This document shows, piece by piece, positions 1-12,498 of a DNA stretch of 64,000 nucleotides. The DNA is from Penium margaritaceum (taxonomy: Eukaryota > Streptophyta > Zygnematophyceae > Desmidiales > Peniaceae), in the NCBI GenBank assembly GCA_023375785.1, contig SZWC01004846.1, positions 28,003 to 92,002 of the forward strand, given 5' to 3'. The translations under genes and the position numbers were made by a program. The notes beneath the pieces are model-generated. The model made no database searches, had not been told where the DNA came from, and saw only the letters and a list, made by a program, of their open reading frames with translations. Each line of letters begins with the position of its first letter. Within the stretch, counting starts at the first letter, position 1.

Positions 1-239
1 ATTCACATCTTACAAGCTGTGCTTTATCATAGACACTAGCCTAACACCAAAATCATGGTATCCATGCATTTGATTATTGTGTGAATACCAAGATTTCATT
101 TTCCATGTTGGTCATACTCCAGATGCAACTGGAATGTTTCAATCGACCATTGTGCGTGGATTTCCACCATTGTGTGTGTGTTGAGTGCAGCTCGGCACTC
201 ACGTTCTTGAAATGCAATCATAAACTTATTGCAAAATTG

Positions 240-590
240 TGATGCGACATTACTATTTTGGATTTATGCTTCAGCCTAGTGTAGTTTGATTCTCATTTAG
301 AGCCTTCTACAGCAAGTTACGAATTTATTCTATGGTTAATCGGGAAACTACCCGAGGGGATGTTTCCATTGTACAGGGCTAAGAATACTTGGTTTCTTGT
401 CCAAATGGTGGTGTTCAAAATCAAGACGTGTATAATCGGTCCAGCATCATGAAGGAAAAACCTCTGCCACTTAGCAGAGGTTGCTGTCCAACATTGGACA
501 ACTTGGCAACTACCTCACACGATGTATTATGGGGCAAGCATCCATACTAGGCTGCTATCAAACATCGTATAAGTAGTAGACATTAGAGTG
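240..590 (+). repeat. Diverged 5' LTR remnant of copia element A
   Basis: The stretch from about 283 to 585 aligns by eye with 9405-9690 in the same orientation. Shared words include ttctatgg, ggaaaaacct, gtccaacattggacaac, ctcacac and catcgtA(T/C)AAGTAG. The two copies lie about 9.1 kb apart and bracket a copia-type coding region, so they are best read as decayed LTRs. The left edge is not sharp. Similarity stops near 590, while the primer site is only at 2192, so this LTR probably carries an insertion. Confidence 0.55.
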
Positions 591-2130
591 AGCAATAATT
601 TCGCTAAGAAAGAGCTTAGAAATGGCGTAGTTTGATCGAAAATCGAAGGTTTGTATGCTAAGTTGCGGATGTTTATCCTTCAATACCCGGATGCGACTTG
701 ATCAGGAATTTTCTACTGTACAAGGTGATGAAATTTGGGCATCCAGCTTCAAGGTGGGAAAGGAGCCTAGATTTTGGTGCTGCATGCACATCAGGGTTGT
801 GCATACCTACTAGCCTAGCTTGGGCGGCAACTACGTAGTGGTAGAAAGCATTGATGGGTACTTGACCCAAAGAAGTTAGGGTGGGGCTACACGTGATTGG
901 ACCGCTTGGACCGCTTGCATTAGAACATGCAAGCAAAGCTGTGGAGAAGGGACCACTCTATATTAGGTGGTGCATGCATGACTGAGTATTGCATCCATGA
1001 CCACATGCATGACTTGCCAGCTACATCATCTACTACATGCACGACTGAGTAGTAGCATGCAGAGCAAAGAGTGGGGACTACCGTGCGTCAACAACAACAT
1101 GCGTGACTCAGCATCTAGGACCACGGCCAAGTTGCCAGCATTCAAGAAGCTTCCTTGAGGAGGAAGGTGCATGCTTTGGACTAAGAAGCTTCCTTGATGA
1201 GGAAGTCATGAACTTGTAGTAGGGTGTTGCCTTTAGGCACAAAGCAGCTGGTCAACTTGCCAGGATCCTAGTGTAAAAGCTAACTTGACTCAGGCAGACC
1301 AGTAACTACAGCAGCCATTCAGCAAGAAACTCCAACAACTCTAGTAACCAAGGCCAACCATCCATCTCTACTAGAAAACTCCTCTAGACACAAACCTCAT
1401 ATTCGCTCTCATCTTATATCCCCAGTAAGCTTCGTCGCAGTCTGTTAGCTAGGCAAGAGGATGCCCCTCACTACATGAAGTCTTGACTACCTCGTTGTGG
1501 TGGCCACACTACGTGTAAGACTCAAGCTACCTAGCTTGAGGTGTCTTGCTTGATGTTGCCCATACGTGGGCTAAGTGTGTCTAGGCGTGAGAGCCTAGAG
1601 TTAGTGTCTAACCTTAGCTCCGCTTTACAGAGTTGATTGTCACTGGATGGTCAAACTGTGTTGGAGTCTCCCTCTCTTAATCTAGTGTGTTTGGCAGTGC
1701 TCTGTTAGCGTGGTTATGAGGCTCTTGAAGCCGCATGTCTTGCTAGAGTTCCCCTCTGTTGACCCAGTAGTATGAAAGGAGGCTAGTAGCTAACACTACA
1801 ATAATTGAGCATTGTAAACTACCTCAAAAAAAGCTGCCATCACCACCCTTATCAGTCGGCCTTTCGACTTGGTGCTCATATCCAAATCCTGCTGAATTCA
1901 TCTTCTGTCAACCTAGTGAGCCCAGCAAGTCTGCCATCTTGGCAAGGAGGCGCCCCAAGTTTTGGAAGGCCCATCAACCTACAAGACATGCCAAAGCACT
2001 TGCCACAAGTCTTGGCAATGCGTTGCACCGAGCTTGGACCAGGAACAGAGTCAGAGCACGTTCTTGTACATAAACTACGATGTGGTTTGTACTTTTTTCA
2101 TAGTTTGTGAAAGTCTAGCTAAGCACGTAA
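591..2130. other. Unexplained segment inside the element A 5' LTR
   Basis: About 1.5 kb separates the LTR-like segment from the primer binding site and has no counterpart in the right LTR copy. It contains two copies of AAGAAGCTTCCTTGA near 1144 and 1183, and repeated ACATGCA(T/C)GACT words between 965 and 1110. It also holds an 87-codon - strand open frame at 673-936 that I do not recognise. It may be a nested insertion or an LTR fragment of another family. No convincing gene is visible. Confidence 0.35.
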
Positions 2131-2191
2131 CGGTATTGGCATGATAGCAAGGCCTACTTATCCTTTGTTGTAGTCATGAATAAATCTAACA

Positions 2192-2206
2192 TGATATCAG
2201 AGTGGG
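2192..2206 (+). other. Primer binding site of element A
   Basis: The sequence TGATATCAGAGTGGG follows directly after ...AATCTAACA, a typical copia LTR end (CA). It differs by a G-to-A change from the usual TGGTATCAGAG, which pairs with the 3' end of initiator tRNA-Met. This fixes the 3' end of the left LTR at 2191. Confidence 0.6.
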
Positions 2207-2672
2207 TTCATGGTTTTAGCTAGCGTAGCACTAGCAACTACATAGTGTACGGTTGGTGGGGACGCCCTCCACCACTACTGTATAGGGGAGTGGCAATTGC
2301 AAGGTTGACGCATACGCGTTGCAGTTTAGCTTGCACGTTACAAAAGCACAAAGGTTCTCATGAGTAATATGGAACCTAAGAACCCAAGGGAGGGTTCTCC
2401 TTAGCATGGCAATGAATCTGTCCTACATGGTGGATTCATGCACCATGTTACGGATCACACAATGCCAAGCAATTGAGGCACATCACTTTGTAGATGAGGT
2501 ACAACTGATAGAACAACTAGAAGCATTGGCATGTTAGGCTCTGAAGCATAAGAGAGAAGCATTAGGGCATCATATTGGAGCGCAAGAGCTCCTTCGACCG
2601 CCAGACAAGCTCACTCATGTTGCTCAAAATTCACACACACAACAATCACTATAGTCACATTTTACTTTAGCA

Positions 2673-3958
2673 GCACAAAATGCTCAACAACAACAATAGT
2701 AGATGCTTCAACAACATCTCGCTCTGTACAAAAAACATTAGTAGTAGCAAACGTAGTAGTAGATGATGTAAAAACAAAAACAATAGTAATTGCACTAGAT
2801 GTAATGGAAACAACATTGATAAGCATCATAACCACATTTGCCTCAAGGAATTCCTCCTCCTCTTGTGCAACAAGCTATCTAATAGCAGGTACAACATGGA
2901 GCATCTACAAGCGAAGGGATGCCACAACACTTTGTGGTAAAATCACGAAACGTGCCAATGGTGCCACACATTGCAGCACTTAAGCAGGCTCAATGAGCAA
3001 TCATGGCGCATGCCTATATGGCCCAACCTACAGCAGCTACAACAAGAGTGCCGCTCCTTTTGCCACATCCAACCATACCCATGTAACAGATCCTAGTGTA
3101 AGCCCTAACAATTCTAAGAGCAGTAACACCATGTTTGCGCTTAGAGTATAGTGCCCACAGTTGCAACATCCTTGTACCGACATGAAATCAAACTGGACAA
3201 ATGTTTTGGTTAGAACTTCTTATACTAGGTCAATGCAAGTAAGTCGTCACGATTCATTGCATTTGGAGGTTTACAATGGTAATTCTTCACCTCCACCACT
3301 CAAGTTACCAGCAAGAGCAGTGTCAAACTTTGCGTACTTTGCTTTTGCTACATTCATGGTTATGGACAATCAACTGATTCCTTGTCTTTAGCAAGCGATC
3401 AGGATTTTTGAGAACTTGACTGAATGTTCCCATCATGTAGACCTTCATGTCAGGAGAGTCTGCTTTCAATTCTCACCTCCTGATGGAGCTATCACAAATC
3501 AGCCCAAGTAACTTTAGCAACATAGATGACTACATCAACAAAGCTAGGTCCTTGCATGATCAACTCACCGTAACGAATGCTCCAATCTCTGAGCCCATAT
3601 TTGTGACCTTTCTCCTCAGTGGGTTAGTAAGCGATTGGGAGAATGCCGGACATGTGCTGAAGATCAAGCAAGAGGCTGAACGGACAGAGGTGTACGTGTG
3701 TAAGACTCTTCTCATGAAGCAAGGCAACAGCAAGATCACAAAGGAAAAAGCAAGCCTATGTGCAAAGACACCTTTTTCAATACTAGTTGCCAGCCACGAG
3801 CCAAACAAAAATGAAATCGGCATCCTCCCATGCATCAGCTCAATTTGCTCCAAACACCAACACTCGTAACTAATCTGACCTACAATGAGGATCATGGCCT
3901 ACAGTGGAATGCCACATCTACAAGAAGATTGGCCAAATGCAAAGAGACTTTAGATAAA
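2673..3958 (+). pseudogene. Broken gag of copia element A
   Basis: This is the remains of a copia Gag, the capsid/nucleocapsid precursor. The N-terminal part (2673-3010) reads as a Gln-rich tract with more than 20 in-frame stops, nearly all TAG or TAA where CAG or CAA is expected. At 3447-3869 a 140-codon open frame has the look of the copia Gag core: an IDDYINKARSLHDQL segment followed by FLLSGLVSDWE. At 3904-3954 a zinc-knuckle remnant reads CHIYKKIGQMQRDF, in which the second Cys, the His and the last Cys of CX2CX4HX4C are all lost. The pieces lie in different frames. It is certainly non-functional. Confidence 0.6.
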
Positions 3959-4162
3959 GGATTGCAGATGAAGAGGAAGCAAGGAGGAAAAAGGGTTTCA
4001 ATGGGAAGAGGCCCGTGGGGAAAGGGAAAGAGAAGAAGGATGGAAGCAAAGAAAACGATCGAGAAAAAATGAAAAGAAGGATGTTAAAAGGATGTAGATT
4101 ACTCAATGTTTATGTTTTAGCTCTCATATGTACAAAACAACGGCCTTGTTTGCTCATCATAT

Positions 4163-4468
4163 GTGTTGTACCTCAATAGTGGGTGCACATCACACATCAC
4201 CTTTGACAGGACTTGTATACAAGATCTCGAACCTAGTACTAAAGTTTGGGTTACTTTTTCCAACAATCAACGAGTTCTAGTGTTGGGAAAAGGTAGAATG
4301 TTAGCTACAGGGTACAACATAGCTCAACTAAAACATGGAGATATTCTCAACATCCCTAAGATCACTGTCAATGTTGTGTCACTAGGACAACTCCTAAGGA
4401 AGGGGATTCAAATTGCGAGCAGGGTGAAAACATCAGCCTTAGGAGTAATGAAGGGGATGTTTTCTTAA
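4163..4468 (+). pseudogene. Aspartic protease remnant of element A
   Basis: The frame begins with YLNSGCTSHIT, the copia protease active-site region (normally LDSG[A/C]xxH[M/I]). The catalytic Asp is replaced by Asn (GAT to AAT), which would kill the enzyme. NQRVLVLGKGRML and the ILNIPKITVNVVSLGQLL segment follow, as in copia Gag-Pol between protease and the pre-integrase domain. It sits about 200 bp after the zinc-knuckle remnant, which is the expected order. Confidence 0.65.
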
Positions 4469-4569
4469 AGGAAGTCTCCATCTAGAGGGCATGATTGAGC
4501 TTGATGTCAACCCACCTTCTGCAACATATCATGAGACTTCGTTCGTAGCTGCAAGTCTACATTAGTCTA

Positions 4570-5467
4570 CTGGTTTAGACACGTTCATATGGCATAAGAG
4601 ACTTGGCCACATCTACAATCAAATGGTTGAGACCATGAAGGAGGAGCAACAAGGGTAGGGACTCGATATCATAAATCATGATAGCAAAGTCACAGTAAAC
4701 CCTCGAAAAGACTGTGTCTAGGCAAAGTTGCCACGACAAGTGTTTCTCCCCGCCAGCAAGTGTGACATTGCTAACAAGCTCAAATTGGTCCACACATCTT
4801 TTTGTGGACCACGATCAACGGCCACAATGAACCCAGGGTATCGATTATTCCTCCTCTTCATCAATGACACAATATTCTTTACCTGGTGCTATGCCCTCAA
4901 GACAAGAGATGATGCACCTACATACTTTCTCAAGTGGCTGGTCATGGCGGGGAGGCTAAGCAACAAAAAGCTGCAAGTGCTACGCTTTGACAGTGCTAGA
5001 GAGTCTACCAACAATGATTTCATGTCTTGTCTAGAGGAAATGAGCATTGTGTATAATTTCTGGTGCCCTAAAAACCATAGCACAATGGTGTCATAGAACG
5101 TGCAACTCCCAGCATACATGAGACCTCCAAGTCAAGACTCATTTACGCTTAGCTCAACATCAATTGGTGGCCCTACGTGCTGAAGGAGGCCGTTTGGATA
5201 AGCAATCAAGCACCACACATAGCGCTGCCGGACATGACATACTTTCAATCGTGGCATGGAGAAAAGCCAAACATCAACTTGCTAGAAAAATGTTTATGCA
5301 TGGCAGTTTTTTATGTGCTAAAAGAGCAAAGGAGGAAGCTAAAAAACAAGGCATTGTGGGAACTATTCATTGGCCAAGCCTCCAGCATGAAAGGTTGGGA
5401 GTTATTTGAAATGGACTCACAGTGCATCATCATCAGCCGTGACGCTATCTTCTTGACAAAACTTTGA
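4570..5467 (+). pseudogene. Integrase remnant of element A
   Basis: This begins with the pre-integrase zinc motif WHKRLGHIYN (HX4H intact). The catalytic core follows, with LVHTSFCGP where LVHTD is expected (first catalytic Asp lost) and LQVLRFDSARES where the second Asp is kept. After a stop near 5095 a third piece (5164-5467) carries the C-terminal part: WISNQAPHIALP, then FEMDSQCIIISRDAIF, matching the copia ...RDVxF motif. Several stops and frame changes separate the pieces. Such an integrase would join element cDNA to host DNA; this copy cannot. Confidence 0.65.
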
Positions 5468-6690
5468 CATGCATCTTGGGAGGACTAGCGTGCAACTACT
5501 CGCGATCTGCTATAAACTTTATATGACTCCTATGTCCAGTCACTTGTGGAAGCAAATTCATTAGATGACTTCGTTCAACACACCTTTGTAGATCTAGATG
5601 AGGTGCATAAGGAGAGGATGTGCACGCGTTTGCCCCTCATTGCTTGCCACCTTAAACACCCCACCATGGATGACACGTATGTTGATGTACATAATGTACA
5701 TGTAAACGATGAAGTCCAAGTGGAACCAATGTAGAATAGTCTACAGACAATAAGGGAGGTAGTGCTGCCGGTTGGTGTTAGAAAGCAATGTTTTACACGC
5801 TTCCTACGACAGCAAATGGAGCGAGTGAAAGAAGATGATGTTCAAATCACAACCTTGCCATCACGTCATGCTTAGACTACAAAGAGGACGAGGTTGTCCT
5901 CTTAGAATTTGCTATAACAAACCTTGTAGCACTTCTTTCAAACAAAGTAAAGGATCTCCCATAGGAGCTTGATTCAGTGTAGAACATACAACAGAGAGGA
6001 AAGCAACATTAGATGTAGAGTACCACAGTCTAATGGAACAAGGGACGTGGGAGCTCATTAAGCCACTACCACATTCACAACCTGTCAGGGAAAAGTGGGC
6101 GTTGCGCATGAAAACACAGCTTTATGTAGGTGGAAGGCAAGCAATTATTTGAGACCTATGCACCTGTGAGCTGCTAGACAACGGCACAAATCATGCTCGT
6201 CATTACAAGAGTTGAGGACTAAATACTGTAACAGCTTGATTATAAGAAAGCCTTCTTGCATGGAGATATGGACACTTCAGTGTTCATGAAACAACAAGAA
6301 GGTTATGATGACAGGAGTGGAAGATTCGGCAAGCTAGTGAAGAGCCTTTACGGCTTCAAGCAGAGCCCACTCCTCTCGCAGAGGAAACTGTATGCATTAT
6401 TGGAAAACTTAAACTTTTGGCCATCAGCCTACGACGACTGTCTCTTTCTTCACAAACCTGCTCTTGAGACTCGTCTTGATTACTACGCATGCTTGTACAT
6501 GGTTTATATCCTCATCATTGGACTATGTACTGAGTTCATCCAATCAACCCCTATAAAAATGGCCGACAAGGTGAACATTGCCCTCAAGCCATCCTTCAAG
6601 TACTGCCTTGGTATGAACATCAAGGACAACCACGACTTGCACATTTTGGAGCTAAGCCAGGAGACCTATTTCACCAATGTCTCTTAACGC
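5468..6690 (+). pseudogene. Reverse transcriptase remnant of element A
   Basis: A decayed linker (5468-6140) is followed by TYAPVS and YKKAFLHGDM (normally DVKTAFLHGDL), then LVKSLYGFKQSPLLSQ, the conserved RT palm/thumb segment. The active-site YVDD is ruined: the corresponding place reads CLYMVYILIIG. The longest open piece is 6256-6687. The order protease, integrase, RT identifies the element as Ty1/copia rather than gypsy type. Upstream RT sequence is broken by stops near 6172, 6220 and 6229. Confidence 0.7.
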
Positions 6691-6939
6691 TTTGACGTGC
6701 CCAAGCGGTGTGTACCTACACCGTTGACCTAGCAACAACTGAGCCATCACAAACAAAGGGAGAGGAGTGAAACACAACATCAAAATAGAGTTGGATCACT
6801 CATGGAGGCTTCAAGTTACACACGTCCCGACCTATAGCATGTTGTGGGAAACCTTGGATGTGGTAATGAGACATGCTCGACTCAAGCGTGTGAAAGAGCT
6901 CAAACATGCCCTCATGTAAATGAGAGAAACAAAAGACAC

Positions 6940-7430
6940 CGCATTGAGCTTTGGCAGTCCCAAGGCCTTGAAGCTGAAGTGCTTTCTTGACGCGGATTTT
7001 AGAGGCACATAAGAGGATCTGCGTAACACCACTTTATTTTGGTGCATTCTATGTGGCAAAAATTTAACATGGCCTAGTAAGTGACAGCTCATTATCGCGC
7101 TCAACTCTGCCAAAGCTGCGTATGTTGCAACTACATCTGTAACACAGGAGGTGACCTAGTGATGAAACCTTCTTGACGACATTGAAATTTGACAGGAGAG
7201 TCCCACTGAAATATACATCAACAAAAAGTCTCCAATTGACCTTGCCAATTCTTCAAAGTTTCATGGAAAAACAAAGCACATCGTCAGACGTAGACATTGG
7301 ATCAAGTCGAAGGTCCTTGAAGGCATAGTACATCTATGCACGTGCCTGGTTTGGAGCTAGGAGTACACTCTCTCACAAAGAGCATTCGAAAAGACACATT
7401 CAAGAAACATGGCGTGTAGTGCAGACTCAC
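6940..7430 (+). pseudogene. RNase H remnant of element A
   Basis: In pieces I read LKCFLDADFRGT (first catalytic Asp, normally YxDADWAG), ALNSAKAAYVATTS (normally STAEAEYVA) and KTKHIVRRRHWIK (normally RTKHIDVRYHFIR). The last piece comes just before LSQRAFEKTH, the usual LTKALP-like end of Pol. Stops and frame changes occur throughout. It completes the order of a copia polyprotein in element A. Confidence 0.6.
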
Positions 7431-9335
7431 GTCAAGTGCATTCTTGCAATACCAAGAAAAGACGTACGACGTCATCGGCACACAAAAGTAAAAAATGTGC
7501 ACCCACACCATGTTGCTTGACATAGCAAGTTCTGACCTCGTGCTTCATTATGCATGTAGAACACTTTGCTGCAAGTGGAGTAGTGAGGGAGAGTGCAACA
7601 GTGAAGGAAGACCGAGTCATTCAAGCTCCTATGGACACCATCACTCTGCACCTTGGCCACCTTGGATCAAGGTCGATTCACAATCAGGCCATTGGTGTAG
7701 TTCAAAACATGGGAGCAAGCAGCATGCAGCAGGTGCTTCAAGGAATGGGCAAAGAATTTGTAAATTTGCACAAAGTTAAAGTGTGGGGTACACAAGTGAA
7801 ATCGACCTCAAACCTGGAAAAATTGGATCCCTACTACCATTTGTCTTTATTGAGGAAACATCCTGTAATGGGAAAAAGTCAACAACATCATCAAATTCAA
7901 TAGTTGTAGCAAGTAGTAGGAGTTGGAAAATAATTGGTGGTTGTCTCTTTGCAAACGGTCCTCTCAGAAAAGAATTGACAAAATTAGCTTGACTGTGCTG
8001 TTGGCAAGGGCAAAGATCATCGAAAGTAGCAACTTTAGCAAAATGCGACTACTCGCTTGCATGCATGGTCCGCAAAGTGGATGCCACATGGCGTTGTCAG
8101 AATGCGACATTCAGCTCGCGGCTCATAGCCTCTCACTCTCGTGAGCAATCATTTGCTCATAGGACCTAGTGGACTGAGAATTGCAGAATGCGCAACGTCT
8201 CGATGCAAAAGTCGCAACTCCACTTCCACTCAACCTATAGGAAAAAGGAGAAGAAGTACCAGACATCGAAAAGCAACGTAATCATTTCCTATAACGAGAA
8301 ATGCATGTAGACTAATGTCTAACACTGTAGTATGCAAACTCATAGCGAAGATGAAACCCAACATGGATACGGCCTCTAAGCCAGTTAATTTGGGGCTCGT
8401 GGAAGCCCATAGCAGTCATAGCTTCACCCCGACTGGTGAAAGCGGTGAAAATGTTTTTGATAGTGTAGAACATGACAAGAAGTGAGTTAGAGGAGCAGTT
8501 GAGTAAAAGTCTATGGCTAAACAAGGAACAAAGCGAGCGGTCAAGTCTTCTACTCCAATGCAACCACTCCCAGGAAGAAGATTGTCTCGCACTGCTATAA
8601 TGTCAACAAATGGTAGAAAAGGACAAAACGATCCTTCTTGCACTATTGATTAATAAAAGGGTTTCTTAGGGGAAGCCAAGAACAAGGGACCGTTTCCAAA
8701 CAAGCACCGGAGTGTAGCATCTGACCTTGAATCGCAACAGTGCAAACACATCCGACCAAAGTGGCGGCAAACTTGCCAGAATGGCCTTCTCCACTCCACC
8801 TCTGAGTGAGCAGAAGGTCATAAGTTGTTGCTTGGCCATCAACCGAATTGTGCCAGCTCGCCATTATCCTTTCCAAGAGATTAAATCATCATTCAAAATT
8901 CCTACTGCAAGACAACATCTTAATGAGCATCAGACAACAATGTTGGACACCTCAATTGATGCTGGAATCTCCAAGGAGCAACATGCAAGCTTGGAGACAC
9001 TCAACCTTGGAGCAGAAAATGAGGAGAGGCCATAAGTTGACCAAATTCATAAGAACACTACATTCCTACATCAAGGAGGTGCTCCAAGTCTCTACAATTT
9101 TTACACAACACAGCACATGCCAAGGGAGGCATACGGTGAGACCTATAGACCCAAAATCAAGGAGGTAATTTGCTTCCACCCAATTAACTTCTCCAAATAC
9201 ATCAAGGTTCCCTACAACTCTAACAAGCTGGCATCCTTCTTGTCAAATTGAGGCTCATGGAGATAGAAGAAATCAACTACTTTGCTTCCGAGTAGTATTT
9301 GGGTGGATTGAGCTCATCATCACCAGCACACCTAT
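7431..9335 (+). other. Long unexplained stretch between RNase H and 3' LTR of element A
   Basis: Copia elements normally have little DNA between the end of RNase H and the polypurine tract; here there is about 1.9 kb. The longest open frames on + are 7550-7903 (117 codons) and 8848-9168, which overlap others and match nothing I recognise. It could be a captured piece, a nested insertion or decayed 3' untranslated sequence. Confidence 0.35.
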
Positions 9336-9770
9336 CAAAGGGGAGTGTTCTCATAGAGTGAAAACTGTAGTGGATCTTTAGCGGAGCGTTGTCGGATTAT
9401 GATTTGGAACATTCTAATGTAAGCTATAAGTTTCTTCTATGGTTTATCTTCATATTTCCATAGGAGAATTTTCAATTGTTCAGGCCTAAGAATATCTTAT
9501 TTCTAGTAACAATGTCCGTGTTCACGACTTGGACATGTGCATTTGGTCCAACATCGTGGAGGAAAAACCTCGGCCATCTAGCGAAAGTTGTCCAACATTG
9601 GACAACTTTGCATCTGCCTCACACAAGGCAATACAGGGCAAGCAGCCATACGAGGCTACTATCCAACATCGTACAAGTAGGAGCTAGGTCGCCTAGCACA
9701 TACAGAACCTCACACTATGCAATCGTCACTTGTTGTATTGCACTCTTCAGATTTTGCATTAAATCACTCA
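9336..9770 (+). repeat. Polypurine tract and 3' LTR remnant of element A
   Basis: The purine run AAAGGGGAG ends at 9345 and is followed at once by TGTTCTC, the usual start of a copia LTR. The segment from about 9405 to 9690 matches the left copy at 283-585. The likely end is near ATTAAATCA at about 9770, giving an LTR of about 425 bp. The exact end is uncertain. Confidence 0.5.
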
Positions 9771-9999
9771 TTTGGTGAGTTGTCGAGTAGTCACAACACG
9801 TATGGTGCCTTCATCATTTTTTCAAAATCAAGCATTTGGCTTGATGTTGGTCACCATTGTGCCTTTGGTTCCATGTTAAGAATGTTTCCAAGAAAACCTA
9901 TCCATGATACCCCATCTTTGGGTTCCTTCCAACGATGATTTGGAACATTGAAAATATCCATACAACCAAAGGTTATTAGCATTTTTATGTATAACTTGT

Positions 10000-12498
10000 T
10001 ATCATACCATGCTAGAACTAGCGTTATGGTATGGAGTACCACGAGTGGTATGTTTTTGCCTCCTAAAAATGCTTAAATCTGTGCATATGGGACAATGTTT
10101 CTATGGAGTTGAGTTGTAAGAACCATAGATTTCAACATTTTTTGCATGGCGTGGCTGGCTCTTCCTAATGTCCCATTTGGCTACGATGAGTGAATTGTCT
10201 AAAACTGTCACACAATTCCCATGTCCTCCAATGTTTGTGTGAATTTTCCCCTTCAATTGTGGAAATCTAAAAGTATAACTTGTGTATTTTGTATTGTGTT
10301 ACCATTGTGTGTCATTTATCAGACTAGAGGATGTAGGTCATGGCTTCCTGTCATGTCCATTGAATAAACCTCCACACAAATGCTACCATAACATCATCAA
10401 ACAAGAGGAATTATTCATGACTTATGAAGATTATGGTTGTTTGTAGTGCTCCACTGATGTTTATGTAGACCAACCTCAACTTCCAACTTGCGTCACACTT
10501 TGTGGTAGGATGGAACATCTCTCATGGTAGTTTTGTAGGCACACCATCCTCCTACGAGTATAAAGTGTCCTTGATTTGAATGCTTTTGATGGGGAGGTCA
10601 TTCAATTGATTTTTCCTATGTATTGACTACACGTTTTCATTGCTTACGTGGCCTAATAACGTTTACCACATAGCCAAGTGTGCTCCAACGACTTGGTGGA
10701 CACTAAATTCTATGAATACGTGCTTGAGGCTTTTTTTGGTTCATGTGCACAAATCAAGCACGATCATGTGGTGTGGCATGATAAAGCGTACTTAAACATA
10801 CGACCCTTCTTCATGGATCTTCAAGGCAACATGGTACTTGTTCCTCAAGATGTGTGCACCCCTCTTCATAAGCTATTGTATTGAAAAGGGGTTTAATGCA
10901 ATCTCATGTATGTGTAGCACATCTCCTAACTTGACTGGGCCACATTGGTACCTTGCCACTGTTATTTTCACTTTTCTAAGCACTAGAAGTTGCTAGTTTT
11001 AGATGATCATTATAAAACATGTGGATCAGGATAGGAGTTTGTGGAGGCACACCTTATTGTGAAGGATGTGGGATATACACCTAATATCCAGGTACCACAC
11101 ATAGGCTTTTGAGCTAATCGTCTCCTTGGCTTCTATGTTTGACACATGAGTCACAAACCCTATGGATTCATGCTACTTGCCCATACCTCCCTCTTTTTTT
11201 GTGCTTCTTTCTCTCCTGTTTCTTATTTGTAGTCTTCTTGAAGTTTTCATTAGTCCTCTTCTCCCCCTTGCTTCTTGAATTGCTTTCTTCCATTGTCCTT
11301 CTTTTCCTCCTCATACCATAACAACTTTCTACAATACCACTTTAGGTGCCATGGCCTGCCACAATTATGGCACTCATATTCATGGCATGATCCTAGTCAT
11401 TTTTCACAAGAAATGTATCCAATTGCTTTATTGTTGGACTCGGTAGAAGACTAGTGTAAGGCTAGCTTCATTGGTCAAATTTCCTTTTGTGACAAGTGAC
11501 TAAAGCCGAATGCAATATTGTCACCTTGGTATATTGTGTTGATGTAAATGCAGTTTGTTTCTTTTGTCAGATAGTCATGAAGTTTCTTGATAAGGAGCAT
11601 CTTGTAGATGTTATCTCCAGATCGATCATTTTCATGCTTGACCTTACGCACCTTCCTCATTTTTTCCTATTACTTGGTCAAGTCGTTGAGGAGAAAATGC
11701 TCAAAGCAAGCCTTAACACAAATGCAATTATCACAACAAGCTGCTCTTGTAGTGCGTTCATTATATAAATGCATGATGTAATACTAACAAGGCTGTTGAA
11801 GCTCCTGTATGACACCTATGTTTTGTGTGATTTCAAGGTGGAGTTGCCTTAAATTTCAAATCTAGACATGGAAGGACCGTGATTTCTTTATGGACTATGC
11901 CATGATGTTACACAACTGAAGGACTTGTTGAACACAACTAGTTTGCGGACTATACCATCGTGAATGCATCTTCATTGAGGTACATGCATTTTGACACCAC
12001 TTATGGTGGTGAACCAAAAGGTGGGGTTGCATACTACTCGATGTAGAAAGATATGGGATGAATCTCGGCCACCTGATTCAATTGTTTTGCCTAATGAGGG
12101 TATTTATTTCCAACCAACAAGTCAATCTTGATCTTATGCACTTGAACACTAGCACCACAGTGGCCATGCCACATGCATTGTAGAAGCTCAACCGCGGTGT
12201 TGACGGTGGTGCTCTTTCGAACTCAGTCATTGATGTAGTCAAAACAGCCCTGCCCAATCGAGCTTGTGCAACCGTCGCACATGAAGGAAGTGGATTAGGT
12301 GGAGGAAGTGTTAGTGCTAGAGGTAGAAATTTCAGAAGAAGAAGGGAAAGGACATAATTTTTTGGCACTGCTAGGTACGTCCTTGAGTTTTAGATGCTTG
12401 CACAGAATATCGATATAAACCTTCATCTTTGGTACTTGAGGAGGAAGCCGCTCAAACATGCATTGGACAAGAGCAAAATGATCTTCACATGAGAACAT
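10000..12498 (-). mobile_element. Decayed copia-like element H (gag and protease traces)
   Basis: Read on the - strand, 11382-11326 encodes CHNCGRPWHLKWYC, a complete CX2CX4HX4C Gag zinc knuckle. About 210 bp downstream, at about 11117-11050, comes VWYLDIRCISHI, which resembles the copia protease site WYLDSGxSxHM with Ser and Gly changed. Upstream on the same strand, open pieces at 12498-12295 and 12368-12078 could be Gag N-terminal parts, but I do not recognise them. No RT or LTR was found, and the outer limits given are approximate. Confidence 0.4.

Noticed and set aside
2192-2206. tRNA-like TGGTATCAGAG words as tRNA gene pieces (also 38474, 39324, 41098, 59551)
   Set aside because: Each lies directly after an LTR end and is a primer binding site; no cloverleaf surrounds it.
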